A DNA stretch of 64,000 nucleotides from an uncultured Siphonobacter sp. (GCA_913774715.1 CAJYHS010000049.1:62001-126000); one strand, 5' to 3'; counted from the first letter of the stretch, positions 31,848 to 40,678 are shown. Program-made: numbers and translations. The notes: a model not told the origin generated them from the letters alone.

Positions 31848-33779
31848 ATGCTTATTACGCCTGGTCCTTTGTTAGCTCAAATTGACACCCCTGAAGAGCT
31901 GCGAAAACTTGATAAATCGCAGTTAGTTCAGGTCTGCCAGGAGTTACGTCAGTTTATCATTGATAATGTCTCGGTATACGGCGGGCATTTCGGAGCTAGT
32001 TTGGGAGTGGTCGAACTTACCGTAGCTCTGCATTACGTTTTGAATACCCCTGCAGACCAGATGGTTTTTGATGTAGGCCATCAGGCTTATGGTCACAAAA
32101 TCCTTACAGGCCGGCGGAATCGTTTTCATACCAATCGTTTTTATGGTGGACTTTCGGGCTTTCCCAAACGGAAAGAAAGCCCTTACGATGCCTTTGGCGT
32201 TGGACACTCCTCTACTTCCATTTCAGCGGCTTTAGGAATGTCGGTAGGGGCTTTGCACAATGGTAATACCAAACAACAGCACGTAGCCATCATTGGCGAC
32301 GGAGCCATGACGGGCGGTATGGCCTTTGAAGCGATGAACCATGCGGGTTCCCTGAAAGACAGCAATTTGCTGATCGTTCTCAACGATAACTGCATGAGTA
32401 TTGATCCAAATGTGGGTGCATTGAAAGATTACCTGACGGACATTACTACGTCTCATACCTATAACCGGGTAAAAGATGAAGTATGGAATCTGCTGGGTAA
32501 GATGAGTAACTTCGGTCGGACGGCTCAGGAAATTGTATCTAAAATTGAGAATGGGCTGAAAGCGACGTTATTACATCAGAGTAATTTATTTGAATCCCTG
32601 AATCTGCGTTATTTCGGTCCTGTCGATGGTCATGATATTGATCATCTGGTCGAAATTTTCTCAGATCTGAAAGATATTCCTGGTCCTAAAATTCTGCATT
32701 GCGTTACCGTTAAAGGAAAAGGCTATGCTCCTGCGGAAAAGGATCAGACCAAATGGCACGCTCCCGGCAAGTTTGATAAGATCACCGGAGAGATTTTCAA
32801 GAAGGTTTACGAGAATCCCCAGCCTCCGAAGTATCAGGAAGTATTTGGAAATACGCTTGTGGAACTGGCCGAACAAAATGCCAGTATCGTAGGTGTTACC
32901 CCCGCTATGCCGAGTGGATCATCTATGAATATCATGATGAAAGCCATGCCGGATCGGGCGTTTGATGTGGGTATTGCGGAACAACACGCGGTAACCTTTT
33001 CTGCCGGAATGGCCACGCAGGGTCTGACGGTATTCTGTAACATTTATAGCACCTTTATGCAACGGGCCTACGATCAGGTCGTGCATGACGTGTGTATTCA
33101 GGAGTTACCTGTCGTTTTCTGTCTGGATCGGGCTGGCTTTGCCGGAGCCGATGGCCCAACGCACCATGGAGCCTATGACATTGCTTTCATGCGATGCATT
33201 CCAAATATGGTCGTTGCTTCTCCTATGGATGAACGTGAGCTTCGTAACTTAATGTTCACCGCTCAAAGCAAAGGTTTTCAGTCGGGCACCCAATCGATGA
33301 CTATTCGTTACCCGCGTGGTGAAGGTATGATGCCCGAGTGGCGTACGCCTTTTGAGTTACTGGAAATTGGTAAAGGGCGGAAAGTTCAGGATGGAGAAGA
33401 GGTAGCGATTCTGACCATTGGTCACATTGGTAACTACGTTCCGAAAGCCTGTCAGTTACTGGAAAAAGAAGGCCTGAAGCCTGCTCATTATGACCTTCGG
33501 TTTGTAAAACCACTGGACGAAGCTTTACTGCATGAGGTTTTCCAGAAATTCGATAAAGTTATTACTGTAGAAGACGGTTGTCTGATGGGGGGTATGGGTT
33601 CCGCCGTGGTAGAATTCATGACGGAACATGGGTATACCTCTAAAATCAAACGTTTAGGTATTCCTGACCGAATTATAGAACATGGTGAGCAAATTGATCT
33701 GCATCGCGAATGCGGCTTTGATCCCGAGGGGATTGCCCGGGCCGTTCGTGAACTGACAGTGGTAACATTGGTTTCTTAA
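31848..33779 (+). CDS. dxs: 1-deoxy-D-xylulose-5-phosphate synthase
   Basis: First enzyme of the MEP isoprenoid pathway; condenses pyruvate and glyceraldehyde-3-phosphate using thiamine diphosphate. The 643-aa length is normal. The TPP/Mg-binding motif GDGAMTGGMAFEAMN, FDVGHQAYGHKILTGRR near the N-terminus, the catalytic glutamate region VGIAEQHAVTFSAGMA and DRAGFAGADGPTHHGAYDI are all present, followed by the transketolase C-terminal domain. It is monocistronic between terminators, so the other MEP genes lie elsewhere. Confidence 0.97.
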   Translation: MLITPGPLLAQIDTPEELRKLDKSQLVQVCQELRQFIIDNVSVYGGHFGASLGVVELTVALHYVLNTPADQMVFDVGHQAYGHKILTGRRNRFHTNRFYGGLSGFPKRKESPYDAFGVGHSSTSISAALGMSVGALHNGNTKQQHVAIIGDGAMTGGMAFEAMNHAGSLKDSNLLIVLNDNCMSIDPNVGALKDYLTDITTSHTYNRVKDEVWNLLGKMSNFGRTAQEIVSKIENGLKATLLHQSNLFESLNLRYFGPVDGHDIDHLVEIFSDLKDIPGPKILHCVTVKGKGYAPAEKDQTKWHAPGKFDKITGEIFKKVYENPQPPKYQEVFGNTLVELAEQNASIVGVTPAMPSGSSMNIMMKAMPDRAFDVGIAEQHAVTFSAGMATQGLTVFCNIYSTFMQRAYDQVVHDVCIQELPVVFCLDRAGFAGADGPTHHGAYDIAFMRCIPNMVVASPMDERELRNLMFTAQSKGFQSGTQSMTIRYPRGEGMMPEWRTPFELLEIGKGRKVQDGEEVAILTIGHIGNYVPKACQLLEKEGLKPAHYDLRFVKPLDEALLHEVFQKFDKVITVEDGCLMGGMGSAVVEFMTEHGYTSKIKRLGIPDRIIEHGEQIDLHRECGFDPEGIARAVRELTVVTLVS

Positions 33780-33806
33780 ATTTTAATAATAATAGATAGT
33801 GGATAT

Positions 33807-33836
33807 AAAAGCCCATCCTTCCAAGGATGGGCTTTT
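33807..33836 (+). terminator. Rho-independent terminator of dxs
   Basis: AAAAGCCCATCCTT-CC-AAGGATGGGCTTTT, a perfect 14-bp stem. Confidence 0.92.
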
Positions 33837-33916
33837 TATTTACCAGGATTAATAGACACGATTCTCGCACAAGAATAGGTGAACAGAAGTTATATTTGAT
33901 TAAAAATCAGTCAAAC

Positions 33917-34615
33917 ATGGAATCGACTTCGGATGATAAATTAGACCGGATTGTTGAAGCTCGGATGAAGCTCAAAAATCGGTTCGAAGAACGCATGAAA
34001 GGTACGCCTTCGATTGCGGACGAAACGCCTCAAGGCCATGGTCCTACCAATCGCCATGGAATGCCAACTACGCCCGTGGGACAGACGTTAACTCAAAAAT
34101 GGCCCGTACTGGATTTAGGGTATCATCCGAATGTTTCGCTGGATCGCTGGCGATTAACCATTGACGGAGAAGTAGAGAATCCGGTAGTATTAAAGTGGGA
34201 CGATTTTATGAATCTACCTCAGGTAGAGGACATTTCTGATTTTCACTGTGTAACTACATGGTCTAAGTTGGATATGGTTTGGAAAGGCGTGCGATTAATG
34301 GATCTGGCGGCATTAGTTCAGCCGAAAGAAACGGCTACCCATATCATGTGTTATGGATATGATACCTACAGCACGAACGTATCGTTGGAAGAAGCGTTAA
34401 AACCCGATGTATTATTGGCTCATACCATATACGATGAACCGCTGCCAGTAGACCACGGAGGACCCGTTCGGATGATCACCCCTCAGTTATACGCTTGGAA
34501 AGGTTCGAAATGGATTAAGCGAATTCAATTTTTGGCTGAAAATAAGCTTGGCTTCTGGGAAGAAAGAGGGTACTCCAATACGGCCTACCCCTGGCGAAAT
34601 GATCGGTATAGCTGA
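33917..34615 (+). CDS. Molybdopterin-dependent oxidoreductase (sulfite oxidase fold)
   Basis: 232 aa from ATG 33917; a longer frame from 33827 would begin inside the dxs terminator and is rejected. SLDRWRLTIDGEVENPVVLKWDDF and DFHCVTTWSKLDMVWKGVRL (C111, the Mo-ligating cysteine) match the oxidoreductase molybdopterin-binding domain of SuoX/YedY-like proteins; DHGGPVRMITPQLYAWKGSKWIKRIQF closes it. There is no Tat or Sec signal and no heme or dimerisation domain, so a small cytoplasmic enzyme is predicted. The substrate is unknown. Confidence 0.88.
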   Translation: MESTSDDKLDRIVEARMKLKNRFEERMKGTPSIADETPQGHGPTNRHGMPTTPVGQTLTQKWPVLDLGYHPNVSLDRWRLTIDGEVENPVVLKWDDFMNLPQVEDISDFHCVTTWSKLDMVWKGVRLMDLAALVQPKETATHIMCYGYDTYSTNVSLEEALKPDVLLAHTIYDEPLPVDHGGPVRMITPQLYAWKGSKWIKRIQFLAENKLGFWEERGYSNTAYPWRNDRYS

Positions 34616-34935
34616 TGAAAATGCTGGTGTTTATAAGTACATTTTTTCTCTGGCTAATTCCCGGGCAAAAGCCTGCCAAATTGGTAATGGCAGAAGGTAC
34701 AAGTCGCGAAATACGTTTGGGTCAGAAAGATGAAAAGAAAAACTGGGCCTCAGTATTAAGCGATTCCAGCGTGGTTAGCATTACTAGTATCTATCGCCCT
34801 GCCCTGAGATCTGATCTAACTGGTGAGCGAGTTTATACCGTAAAAGGGGTTAAAAAAGGTAGCACAGTCTGGATTTTGACGGATCACTCCACCAAGCCTA
34901 TTCGTACGGTCCAGTATCTACTGGTGGTTCGCTAA
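34615..34935 (+). CDS. Small exported protein translationally coupled to the Moco enzyme
   Basis: 106 aa. The ATG shares its A with the TGA stop of the previous gene (TGATG), indicating coupled translation. A signal-like N-terminus (MLVFISTFFLWLIPG) is followed by a basic, strand-rich mature part (SREIRLGQKDEKKNWASVL, DLTGERVYTVKGVKKGSTVWILT). No family is recognised. The tight coupling suggests it works with the molybdoenzyme, although one is predicted cytoplasmic and the other exported. Confidence 0.6.
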   Translation: MKMLVFISTFFLWLIPGQKPAKLVMAEGTSREIRLGQKDEKKNWASVLSDSSVVSITSIYRPALRSDLTGERVYTVKGVKKGSTVWILTDHSTKPIRTVQYLLVVR

Positions 34936-34968
34936 AGGCGGAGTTACGCCCACGAGCTATTTTTTTCG

Positions 34969-35001
34969 TACCTTGCAGCCTCGATGACTCCAGTAGTCAT
35001 C
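34969..35001 (+). promoter_or_regulatory. psd promoter/leader region
   Basis: TACCTTGC (34969-34976) is close to TAnnTTTG. Just downstream GATGACT-CCAGT-AGTCATC (34983-35001) can form a 7-bp hairpin at the expected 5' end of the transcript. Confidence 0.4.
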
Positions 35002-35070
35002 TACCGCATTGACGATCAGTAGATCTGCAACAATTCTTAAACACTCACCGATCGCGAACATTTATACTGT

Positions 35071-35730
35071 ATGACCATCCACCGAGAAGGTATAGCTACG
35101 TTATCCCTGGCACTGGCCATTTTATTAGCGATTAATGCTACCATTGCCTACGTTTTTCCCGAACAAACATTGGTAAGACAGCTGGCCATTATAGGTAGTA
35201 TTATTATTTACCTGATTATTCTTCAGTTTTTCAGAAGTCCTCGTCGCAAAACGGTTCAGCATCCGAAGCAAATCATCGCTCCTGCGGATGGTAAAGTGGT
35301 AGTGATTGAAGAAACCGTGGAAACCGAGTATTTCAATGGCCCTCGTCGCCAGGTAAGTATCTTTATGTCACCGATTAACGTGCACATTAACCGTAATCCG
35401 TTATCGGGTGTAGTTTCATTTTTCAAGTATCATCCCGGAAAATATCTGGTAGCCTGGCATCCTAAATCTTCTACTGAAAATGAACGTACAACCATCGTTG
35501 TCCGTCATGATTCTGGAGTAGAGGTTATGTTTCGTCAGATTGCTGGAGCGTTGGCTCGCCGAATTTGCTGGTACGTGAAAGAAGGCGATGTCGTTAATCA
35601 GGGAGAAGAATTTGGGTTCATTAAATTTGGTAGTCGCGTAGATATTTTCTTACCACTGGATGCAAAAATTCTGGTTAATCTGGGGGATAAACCCGTTTCC
35701 GGTAAAACGGTTATTGCGGAGTTAGCTTAA
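35071..35730 (+). CDS. psd: Phosphatidylserine decarboxylase proenzyme
   Basis: It forms phosphatidylethanolamine from phosphatidylserine. The 219-aa short (PSD-A-like) form has two N-terminal hydrophobic segments (ATLSLALAILLAINATIAYVF and LAIIGSIIIYLIILQFF), then IAPADGKVVVIEE and FMSPINVHINRNP. The self-cleavage site is FGSRVD (G187-S188), where the serine becomes the pyruvoyl group of the small C-terminal chain. The phosphatidylserine synthase gene is not adjacent. Confidence 0.93.
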   Translation: MTIHREGIATLSLALAILLAINATIAYVFPEQTLVRQLAIIGSIIIYLIILQFFRSPRRKTVQHPKQIIAPADGKVVVIEETVETEYFNGPRRQVSIFMSPINVHINRNPLSGVVSFFKYHPGKYLVAWHPKSSTENERTTIVVRHDSGVEVMFRQIAGALARRICWYVKEGDVVNQGEEFGFIKFGSRVDIFLPLDAKILVNLGDKPVSGKTVIAELA

Positions 35731-35753
35731 CATTAACTGGATTTATGAGATTG

Positions 35754-35784
35754 AAAAGCAGAGCCTCTAAAGGGCTCTGCTTTT
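35754..35784 (+). terminator. Terminator of psd
   Basis: AAAAGCAGAGCC / GGCTCTGCTTTT stem. Confidence 0.88.
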
Positions 35785-35905
35785 GTGTTTTAGGGCCTTA
35801 ACGTTTTTTAACGCGGAGATTTTTTGAAAAAATTATATTCTCTTTCCAACTTTCTGACTTTCAACGGTGTCATCTTAATGTCTTTCCTGTAAAAGCTCAA
35901 TCATT

Positions 35906-36280
35906 ATGAAACGTATCCTCGCTCTGGGAAGCTTGCTATTGGTTTTAATTTCCTGCGAAAAAGAAAAGGTAATCGTAGGTGATTCAGAGCGATTACGCTT
36001 CATGGAGCAGGAAATCCTGGCGATGATTCAGGATAAGGCCTGTCAGGGTGAGCGTGTCTGTGGTACCGTTGCCTTTGGTAGTAAGCCCTGCGGCGGCCCC
36101 TGGAAGTATCTGATTTATTCCCTGCCGCCAGCAGATGTAGAAGTTCTCAAAGAAAAAGTAGAGGATTATAATCTGCTGGAAGCCGAAGTAAACAGCCGGG
36201 AAGGTAAAATTTCAGATTGCGTTGCGTTAACCCCACCAGCGGTTACCTGCCTAGACGGGCAGTGCAAGGCGGTCGAGTAA
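35906..36280 (+). CDS. Small cysteine-rich lipoprotein, unknown
   Basis: 124 aa with lipobox LLVLISC at residues 11-17. Six further cysteines (KACQGERVC, KPCGG, SDCVALTPPAVTCLDGQC) probably form disulfides in the periplasm. The pattern FMEQEILAMIQDKACQG...CGTVAFGSKPCGGPWKYLIYS recurs in lipoproteins of Bacteroidota (recalled). Function unknown. It lies before the propeller/barrel cassette on the same strand. Confidence 0.7.
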   Translation: MKRILALGSLLLVLISCEKEKVIVGDSERLRFMEQEILAMIQDKACQGERVCGTVAFGSKPCGGPWKYLIYSLPPADVEVLKEKVEDYNLLEAEVNSREGKISDCVALTPPAVTCLDGQCKAVE

Positions 36281-36418
36281 AGGTTTGATTGTAACATTTC
36301 TTCTCGTTTCAAATACAATTTATAGTTCATTACCACTGGTTATGCACAGGCATATCCCTGGCCATGCTTTGTGTTTAGCCAACGAAAAGACCTTCCAGTA
36401 CACCAAACACCTTTTTCT

Positions 36419-37753
36419 ATGAAAACAACTTTACTCGTACTGGTCCTAGCGATGCTGGGACTTAGCTCTTGCAAGGACCAATGCCAGCAAACCAGCGTAA
36501 GACGTAGTTACGTTGCTCGTCAGATTTCTACGGCGGAATTACGTTCTTCAGGCGTTTCCATTGCGGGAGCAAAATCCCTTGAAAAGCCCGGAAAAATCTA
36601 CGTAAAGGGGAATTATCTGTTTATCAATGAAATAAAAAAAGGCATTCATATCATTGATAACAGCGATCCTGCCAATCCTAAGAATCTTTCATTTCTCAGC
36701 ATTTTGGGTAATGCAGACATGGCAGTAAAAGATAATATGCTTTATGCCGACAGCTATACCGATTTTCTGGTATTTGATCTTAGTAATCCCACGGATCCCA
36801 AGCTCTTGAAACGCATTGAAAATGCTTTTCCCAGTGGAATGGTTGAAGGAGTAAGCTGGTTTAGTAATGCCAGTGCAACGGGGGCTGGTACAACTCCGAC
36901 GCTAATCACTGATTACGATATTGAGTTAATTACCAGCGTTGTAGAAACGGATTGTGAGGGTAACATGACCCCTTGGAATCCCTGGGGGCCCTGGTTGATG
37001 TTGGACAACTTTTTTAATGCTTCGTCTTCATTTTCTTCTTCGTCTAAAGCTTCCAGTACTGCTCCTACTCAGGGAAGTGGTACGGGAGGATCAATGGCTC
37101 GTTTTGCCATCGTGAATAATACGCTTTATGCCGTTACCAACCAGAATATGCAGTTGTTTGACATCAGTCAGCCGCAGAATCCGCAGAAAGGAAATGTAGT
37201 AACGCTGGGTTGGGGCATTGAGACGATTTTCCCGTATCAGGATCGGCTTTATGTGGGCTCGACTACGGGCGTTCATATCCTTTCCAATACTGATCCGAAT
37301 AACCCGGTTCGGGTAGCTACCCTGAGTCACGTTCGAGCGTGCGATCCGGTGGTCGTTCACGAAAATCACGCTTATGTTACTCTTCGCCAGCAAACGGTAT
37401 GTGGCGGTTCGCCCAGTAATCAGCTTGATTTAATTGATGTGAGTGATATGTATGCTCCTAAACTTCTGAAATCTTTTCCCATGGAAGGGCCCTACGGTTT
37501 AGGTATTGATCATCCGACGCTATTTGTATGCGAAGGAAATCATGGACTAAAAATGTTCGATGTAAGTAACCCGCTGGAATTGGATAAACACTTACTCAAT
37601 CATTTCAAAGAGATGAATGCGTATGATGTTATCCCTTTGAGCACTAAATTATTATTACTGATCGGAACGGATGGTTTCTACCAATACGATTACACGAATC
37701 GTAACAGCCCCCGTTTACTCAGTAAGATCCCTGTTCAACGTCCTGAAGCATAG
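36419..37753 (+). CDS. LVIVD-type beta-propeller lipoprotein
   Basis: 444 aa from ATG 36419 (an upstream GTG at 36371 would bury the signal peptide). Lipobox LGLSSC (residues 13-18). LVIVD-like blades recur: GIHIIDNSDPANPKNLSFL, FLVFDLSNPTDPKLLKRI, MQLFDISQPQNPQKGNVV, VHILSNTDPNNPVRVATL, LDLIDVSDMYAPKLLKSF, LKMFDVSNPLELDKHLL. A Ser/Gly/Thr-rich linker (ASSSFSSSSKASSTAPTQG, about 199-217) interrupts the propeller. Likely a surface or periplasmic scaffold, first gene of a three-gene cassette. Confidence 0.85.
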   Translation: MKTTLLVLVLAMLGLSSCKDQCQQTSVRRSYVARQISTAELRSSGVSIAGAKSLEKPGKIYVKGNYLFINEIKKGIHIIDNSDPANPKNLSFLSILGNADMAVKDNMLYADSYTDFLVFDLSNPTDPKLLKRIENAFPSGMVEGVSWFSNASATGAGTTPTLITDYDIELITSVVETDCEGNMTPWNPWGPWLMLDNFFNASSSFSSSSKASSTAPTQGSGTGGSMARFAIVNNTLYAVTNQNMQLFDISQPQNPQKGNVVTLGWGIETIFPYQDRLYVGSTTGVHILSNTDPNNPVRVATLSHVRACDPVVVHENHAYVTLRQQTVCGGSPSNQLDLIDVSDMYAPKLLKSFPMEGPYGLGIDHPTLFVCEGNHGLKMFDVSNPLELDKHLLNHFKEMNAYDVIPLSTKLLLLIGTDGFYQYDYTNRNSPRLLSKIPVQRPEA

Positions 37754-37756
37754 CCC

Positions 37757-38314
37757 ATGAAAGGTGTATTATTCGTAATGATGCTGTACTTGAGCGTTTG
37801 CGGTTATGGCCAGGTTAACCAGCAAAGAGGGTATACCAATGATACCCAGATGGGCGTACTGCTAGGTCAGGTTAGCCCCAATAATAGCTCACCCATGAGC
37901 AAAACCAGTTTTACAGCTTCTACCTTTAACGGCTATCGACTTACGCATGCCCTGGCGGCTGGCCTTACTGTCGGGCTGGACAGTTATAAGGGTAACCTTA
38001 TCCTACCCATTTCATTGGGGTTTAGGGGGGACTGGCTGAAGAATAAAAAAGTAACCCCCTATTATTCACTGGATGTTGGAAAAGGCATGACCTGGCTCGC
38101 AAAGGATACTAATCTGGACTATAAGAAAAGTGGTTTGCACCTGAACCCGGCTTTGGGCCTTCGTTTCGCTACTCATAATGGAACGGCCATTACGTGGAGT
38201 GTCGGGTATAAAAGACAAATTTTGAGCAGCGGTCAAGAATTTAATGAACAAGAGGGCGTTTATTATGATTATGCCTATAACCGAATATCAATTCGGATGG
38301 GAATAAGCTTCTAA
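37757..38314 (+). CDS. Exported beta-barrel-like protein of the lipoprotein cassette
   Basis: 185 aa starting 3 bp after the propeller gene, with a signal peptide (MKGVLFVMMLYLSVCGYGQ). Alternating strands (FTASTFNGYRLTHALAAGLTVGLDSYKGN, LILPISLGFRGDWL, KVTPYYSLDVGKGMTW, HLNPALGLRFATHNGTAITWSVGYKRQ) end in ISIRMGISF, the aromatic C-terminus of outer-membrane barrels. An 8-strand OmpA/OmpW-like barrel is likely. Confidence 0.75.
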   Translation: MKGVLFVMMLYLSVCGYGQVNQQRGYTNDTQMGVLLGQVSPNNSSPMSKTSFTASTFNGYRLTHALAAGLTVGLDSYKGNLILPISLGFRGDWLKNKKVTPYYSLDVGKGMTWLAKDTNLDYKKSGLHLNPALGLRFATHNGTAITWSVGYKRQILSSGQEFNEQEGVYYDYAYNRISIRMGISF

Positions 38315-38317
38315 GCC

Positions 38318-38728
38318 ATGATCAAACGACTCTTTGTATTCATCGGATTTTTACTGGTTGCCTGTCAAGACCAGAAAAAGGAAGTTCAAACGCAGGCCCG
38401 GACACTTATTCAGGATGAGCAGCCTCCTGCCGGATCGGAAGATTTTTACATTAATTCCGTTCAAAGGGAGGGTAACTTGCTTAAGGTAAATGTAAAACAC
38501 AGCGGAGCTTGCTCACCTACGCCGCAATTTGATCTTTACGAAGTCGGCGGAGAAGACCCCTGCTCGATGCCGATTACGGTACAGGTAGTCTTCAAAAATG
38601 GAACTGAAGAGTGCGTGCAAGAAAAAGAATCGGAATTATACTTTGACATTTCGGCACTCAAAATGACTACTTCGAATTGTCAGGATAAGTTACAGATTCT
38701 GGGCTACGAGGAATGGGTGGATTTATAA
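38318..38728 (+). CDS. Small lipoprotein, third gene of the cassette
   Basis: 136 aa, 3 bp after the barrel gene, with lipobox FLLVAC. Four cysteines outside the lipobox (GACSPT, DPCSM, EECVQ, SNCQD) probably make two disulfides. The mature part is strand-rich (FYINSVQREGNLLKVNVKHSG, PITVQVVFKNGTEECV). No family recognised. Spacing implies co-transcription with the propeller and barrel genes and a joint envelope function. Confidence 0.7.
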   Translation: MIKRLFVFIGFLLVACQDQKKEVQTQARTLIQDEQPPAGSEDFYINSVQREGNLLKVNVKHSGACSPTPQFDLYEVGGEDPCSMPITVQVVFKNGTEECVQEKESELYFDISALKMTTSNCQDKLQILGYEEWVDL

Positions 38729-38733
38729 AAGTT

Positions 38734-38783
38734 TTTACAATAAAGAGGCGGGTTTCTCAAGAAACCCGCCTCTTTATTGTAAA
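38734..38783. terminator. Bidirectional terminator, 24-bp perfect palindrome
   Basis: The left arm 38734-38757 and right arm 38760-38783 are perfect complements with a 2-nt centre; the core is AGAGGCGGGTTTCT. It lies between the convergent cassette and the M28 peptidase gene. Confidence 0.9.
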
Positions 38784-38789
38784 GTAATA

Positions 38790-40241
38790 TTACCAACGCC
38801 ATTCTTTACCCAGTACCAATTCATCTTTTAATCCCTGTTTGATGAGGAACTCTTTTGTTTCCTGATGACTCAGTTGCTTACCAGGTAACTCTCTCGCATT
38901 CGCAAGAGCATAGAGTAGCATACTCGTATAACGAACGGTATTACGAAGACCTTCTTTGTTGACCTTGTCGAAAGTATCCAGATTAGTATGGTAAGTCATG
39001 CCAATGGTAGGAGGCAGATGACCCAGTGGAGTTAATGTCGGAATTCCTTCTAACATAAAGGGCTGATGATCCGAGTGCAAGCCCGCCCGATTCATGATTA
39101 CGTTTTTATAATTAGGATCAACAGACTGCATTTGGCTTCCCACCTGCTGAAAGAATCCTTCCATCCCATCCCATCCTGAGATATTTACGCCTGACGGTTG
39201 GTTAGTCATATCCAGGTTAATCATGTATTTGATTCGATTCAACGATTTTCTATTCTGCTGGACATAGGCCTTCGAACCGAGTAATCCCTGCTCCTCGCCC
39301 ATGAAAAGCACAAATTCAATAGTACGTTGAGGCTTCAGCTTCAGTTTCTGAAACGTACGGGCGATGTCCATTACTGCAAAAGAACCCAAGCCGTTGTCAA
39401 TAGCTCCCGTAGCCAGATCCCAGCTATCGAGGTGAGCACCGATAACAATTTTGTCTTTACTTTTACCCTTAATCGTAGCAATGATATTGCGGCTAGTAGA
39501 TTTTTTGCTCGTATTTCGCATATCTACCAAAGCCATAAGTTTTTCTTCAGCCATCCATTCTCGGATCCGCTGTCCACTTTCCAGTGAAATACAAACGGCA
39601 GGAATATCAATGAGCGAACCCGTTACTGATGCGGTTCCCGTCAGTAACACATTTCCAGGAACTGTATTAACCATGATGATTCCTGTAGCACCATGACGCA
39701 TGGCCAGAGCCGTCTTCTCGGAGCGATGTAAATTTTTCGTACCCGAAGGAGCCGCCAGCAAGCCTAAATTAGCTAAAACCATGCGACCTTTAACTTTATC
39801 TTTCTGAGCTTCAAAATCCGTTTCGAGTCCATTGCCCACATCTACCAGATCAGCACTGACGTTGGCTTCCAGTGGGGAATGAGCTAGGGCTACCACGGGA
39901 ATATCCTGAAAATTGTCGCTTTTACGGGGAGCAATAGCCAACGTAACCGTATCTCGGGCCCAAGTTTCTACTTGAAAAGGTTGATACTTAACATCCCTGA
40001 TGCCGTATCCTTGAAGCAGGTTATAAGCATAAGTTTCGGCTTTTTCACCATTGGTACTTCCCGTTAATCGATGACCAATTGTACGTGTCGCTTCACCCAG
40101 TGTTTCATAAGCCTGGGAGTATTCCTGTACTTCGGCCGAAATTCGGGTAAATACAGATGCTAAATCATCACGATCAATTGCTGAAGTAAGAGAAGCCAAA
40201 ACCACTACCAGTAAGGTATAGCGGTAAAGAGGGGATTTCAT
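38790..40241 (-). CDS. Exported M28-family zinc aminopeptidase with PA domain
   Basis: 483 aa from the ATG at 40241, which starts a normal signal peptide (MKSPLYRYTLLVVVLASLTSA); an ATG at 40259 is also open. A protease-associated domain (about 120-245, with ANVSADLVDVGNGLETDF and GATGIIMVN) is inserted before the catalytic domain. Metal ligands of M28: IGAHLDSWD (H, D), GAIDNGLGS (D), FMGEEQGLLGS (E-E), NLDMTN (D) and HSDHQPF (H). It probably releases amino acids from peptides outside the cytoplasm. Confidence 0.9.
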   Translation of the reverse strand: MKSPLYRYTLLVVVLASLTSAIDRDDLASVFTRISAEVQEYSQAYETLGEATRTIGHRLTGSTNGEKAETYAYNLLQGYGIRDVKYQPFQVETWARDTVTLAIAPRKSDNFQDIPVVALAHSPLEANVSADLVDVGNGLETDFEAQKDKVKGRMVLANLGLLAAPSGTKNLHRSEKTALAMRHGATGIIMVNTVPGNVLLTGTASVTGSLIDIPAVCISLESGQRIREWMAEEKLMALVDMRNTSKKSTSRNIIATIKGKSKDKIVIGAHLDSWDLATGAIDNGLGSFAVMDIARTFQKLKLKPQRTIEFVLFMGEEQGLLGSKAYVQQNRKSLNRIKYMINLDMTNQPSGVNISGWDGMEGFFQQVGSQMQSVDPNYKNVIMNRAGLHSDHQPFMLEGIPTLTPLGHLPPTIGMTYHTNLDTFDKVNKEGLRNTVRYTSMLLYALANARELPGKQLSHQETKEFLIKQGLKDELVLGKEWRW

Positions 40242-40427
40242 CGTGGGTATACAGTTCAATCGTTTAAAAGAATGGCTTGGTAGAAAAAATCGTACGCGGC
40301 CTTATAACCAGACCATTAACTTGCTCGTTTGAAAGAATTATGGACAAAAATACACAAACCCACAGCTTAATTTCGAACCGTTCCTACATTTCTATCGGAG
40401 GAATTTTTGAAAAAAATAATAAAACTC

Positions 40428-40457
40428 TTGACAAGGGCTTTTTTTTGGCTACTTTTG
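40428..40457 (+). promoter_or_regulatory. tRNA-Leu promoter
   Basis: CTTGACA around 40427-40433 gives a -33 TTG, followed after 19 bp by TACTTTTG (40450-40457), a perfect TAnnTTTG. Transcription should start about 20 bp before the mature tRNA. Confidence 0.75.
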
Positions 40458-40485
40458 CAATCCCAAACGGGAAGATCTACAGTAA

Positions 40486-40569
40486 ACCGAAGTGGTGGAA
40501 TTGGTAGACACGCACGTTTCAGGGGCGTGTGTCTTCACGGACATGCGGGTTCGAGTCCCGCCTTCGGTA
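40486..40569 (+). tRNA. tRNA-Leu (CAG anticodon)
   Basis: Acceptor ACCGAAG (40486-40492) pairs with CTTCGGT (40562-40568). The anticodon stem CACGT/GCGTG encloses loop TTCAGGG, giving anticodon CAG. There is a long variable arm (TGTCTTCACGGACA), as expected for a class II tRNA, and T-arm GCGGG-TTCGAGT-CCCGC. CCA is not encoded. Length about 84 nt. Confidence 0.97.
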
Positions 40570-40578
40570 CAGTATTTC

Positions 40579-40603
40579 AAAAGCCTGCTTTATGCAGGCT
40601 TTT
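40579..40603 (+). terminator. tRNA gene terminator
   Basis: AAAAGCCTGC-TTTAT-GCAGGCTTTT, 10 bp after the tRNA. Confidence 0.92.
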
Positions 40604-40625
40604 GTCGTTTATACTTGTCATGCGT

Positions 40626-40673
40626 ACAACTAAAAAGCTCTCTGAGAATTATCCCAGAGAGCTTTTTAGTTGT
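40626..40673. terminator. Bidirectional terminator, 19-bp perfect stem
   Basis: ACAACTAAAAAGCTCTCTG (40626-40644) pairs perfectly with 40655-40673. It lies just downstream of mqo on the - strand. Confidence 0.92.
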
Positions 40674-40678
40674 AAAAC

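Noticed and set aside
40481-40569. tRNA as an integration site
   Set aside because: No integrase, direct repeat of the tRNA 3' end or prophage gene is found nearby.
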